From the NCBI GenBank assembly GCA_964548165.1, contig CAZJQD010000045.1:1-5460 (forward strand): a stretch of 5,460 bases of DNA. Direction: 5' to 3'. The position numbers were made by a program, and so were the translations under genes. Source of the stretch: CAZJQD01 sp964548165 [NCBI: uncultured bacterium] (lineage in GTDB: Bacteria; UBA8481). Positions within the stretch are counted from its first letter, which is position 1. Each line of letters begins with the position of its first letter. Below the pieces are notes generated by a model. It saw nothing but the letters and a program-made list of their open reading frames with translations, was not told the DNA's origin and searched no databases. Shown one piece after another: positions 4,831-5,460 of this stretch.

Positions 4831-5460
4831 ATGGCCGACGTGAAGAAGAAGGCAAAGCCTCGCGAGGCGAAGCTCCGCAAGGAAGAGTTCCGGACGATCT
4901 CGGGTCTCCCGATCGACCCGGTCTACGGACCCGCCGACGGCGAGCAGCCCGGGTCGTATCCCTTCACGCGCGGCATCCGGCCCACCATGTATCGCGGCCA
5001 GTTCTGGACGATGCGCCAGTACGCGGGGATGGGCGACGCCGACGAGTCGAACGCCCGCTACAAGTACCTCCTCTCGCAGGGCCAGACCGGCCTATCCGTC
5101 GCCTTCGACCTCCCGACCCAGATTGGACTCGATTCCGACGATCCCCTCGCCGAGGGCGAGGTCGGCAAGGTCGGCGTCGCCATCGACAGCCTGGCGGACA
5201 TGGAACGCCTCTTCACCGGGATCCCCCTGGAGACCGTCACGACCTCGATGACCATCAACGCCACGGCCGCGATCCTCCTGGCGCTCTACGTCGCCGTCGC
5301 CGAGAAGAACGGCGTCTCCCGCGACAAGCTCGGCGGGACCGTCCAGAACGACATCCTGAAGGAATACATCGCCCGCGGCACATATGCGTTCCCGCCGACG
5401 CCGTCGCTCCGGATCATCACCGATATCTTTGCGTTCTGCTCGGCCGAGATGCCGCGCTGG
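4831..5460 (+). CDS. mcmA: Methylmalonyl-CoA mutase large (catalytic) subunit, N-terminal part (truncated by window edge)
   Basis: This is an adenosylcobalamin-dependent mutase interconverting (R)-methylmalonyl-CoA and succinyl-CoA in the cytoplasm, in propionate and branched-chain/odd-chain catabolism or the reverse direction. The 210 codons seen cover a Lys-rich N-terminus (1-20) and the start of the TIM-barrel substrate domain. Recognisable family stretches are [19 protein letters not shown] (48-66), [16 protein letters not shown] (84-99), [11 protein letters not shown] (114-124), [11 protein letters not shown] (138-148), [15 protein letters not shown] (171-185) and [13 protein letters not shown] (188-200). 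Tyr64 in RQYAG corresponds to the Tyr that distinguishes methylmalonyl- from isobutyryl-CoA mutase, which has Phe. Similarity by eye is closest to the archaeal-type subunit of about 550 residues, which lacks its own B12 domain. A separate B12-binding subunit gene is therefore expected elsewhere. A good ribosome site fixes the start. Confidence 0.96.
   Translation, partial: MADVKKKAKPREAKLRKEEFRTISGLPIDPVYGPADGEQPGSYPFTRGIRPTMYRGQFWTMRQYAGMGDADESNARYKYLLSQGQTGLSVAFDLPTQIGLDSDDPLAEGEVGKVGVAIDSLADMERLFTGIPLETVTTSMTINATAAILLALYVAVAEKNGVSRDKLGGTVQNDILKEYIARGTYAFPPTPSLRIITDIFAFCSAEMPRW

Overview
The window is about two-thirds G+C and gene-dense. It encodes envelope proteins that need a periplasm and an outer membrane: an RND efflux system with a TolC-family outer-membrane factor, a lipoprotein and a lytic transglycosylase. 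The source is therefore a high-GC Gram-negative (diderm) bacterium. The methylmalonyl-CoA mutase is of the short 'large subunit' type found in archaea and several deep bacterial phyla. Together with the GC content this would fit groups such as Eisenbacteria, Gemmatimonadota or Myxococcota-like lineages, but nothing seen here fixes the phylum.

Layout. (1) Bases 1-3319, minus strand: a tripartite heavy-metal efflux operon transcribed leftward, in the order outer-membrane factor (cusC-like), membrane-fusion protein (cusB-like, with an N-terminal heavy-metal-binding domain) and inner-membrane RND pump (cusA-like, cut by the window edge). The genes are tightly coupled: cusC and cusB share an ATGA stop/start overlap, and cusB and cusA are 3 bases apart. 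(2) Bases 3320-3502: a divergent intergenic region holding a CRP-like dyad and a doubtful CXXCH-containing small ORF. (3) Bases 3503-4717, plus strand: an SLT-family lytic transglycosylase, then a short leader predicted to be highly structured, then a Cys-rich lipoprotein combining a heavy-metal-binding domain with a metallothionein-like tail. A strong intrinsic terminator closes this unit (4749-4782). (4) Bases 4831-5460, plus strand: the first 210 codons of methylmalonyl-CoA mutase large subunit, a metabolic gene unrelated to the metal cluster.

Likely joint role. The Cus-type pump would expel Cu(I)/Ag(I), or a related soft metal, across both membranes. The divergently transcribed Cys-rich lipoprotein could hold the same ions at the membrane face. 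It shares the heavy-metal-binding domain type with the membrane-fusion protein, which supports a link. The transglycosylase could open peptidoglycan for envelope-spanning assemblies, but that link rests only on position.

The least ordinary parts are the lipoprotein's mirror-symmetric cysteine array and the compact folded RNA predicted just upstream of it. No RNA genes, insertion sequences or CRISPR arrays were seen.
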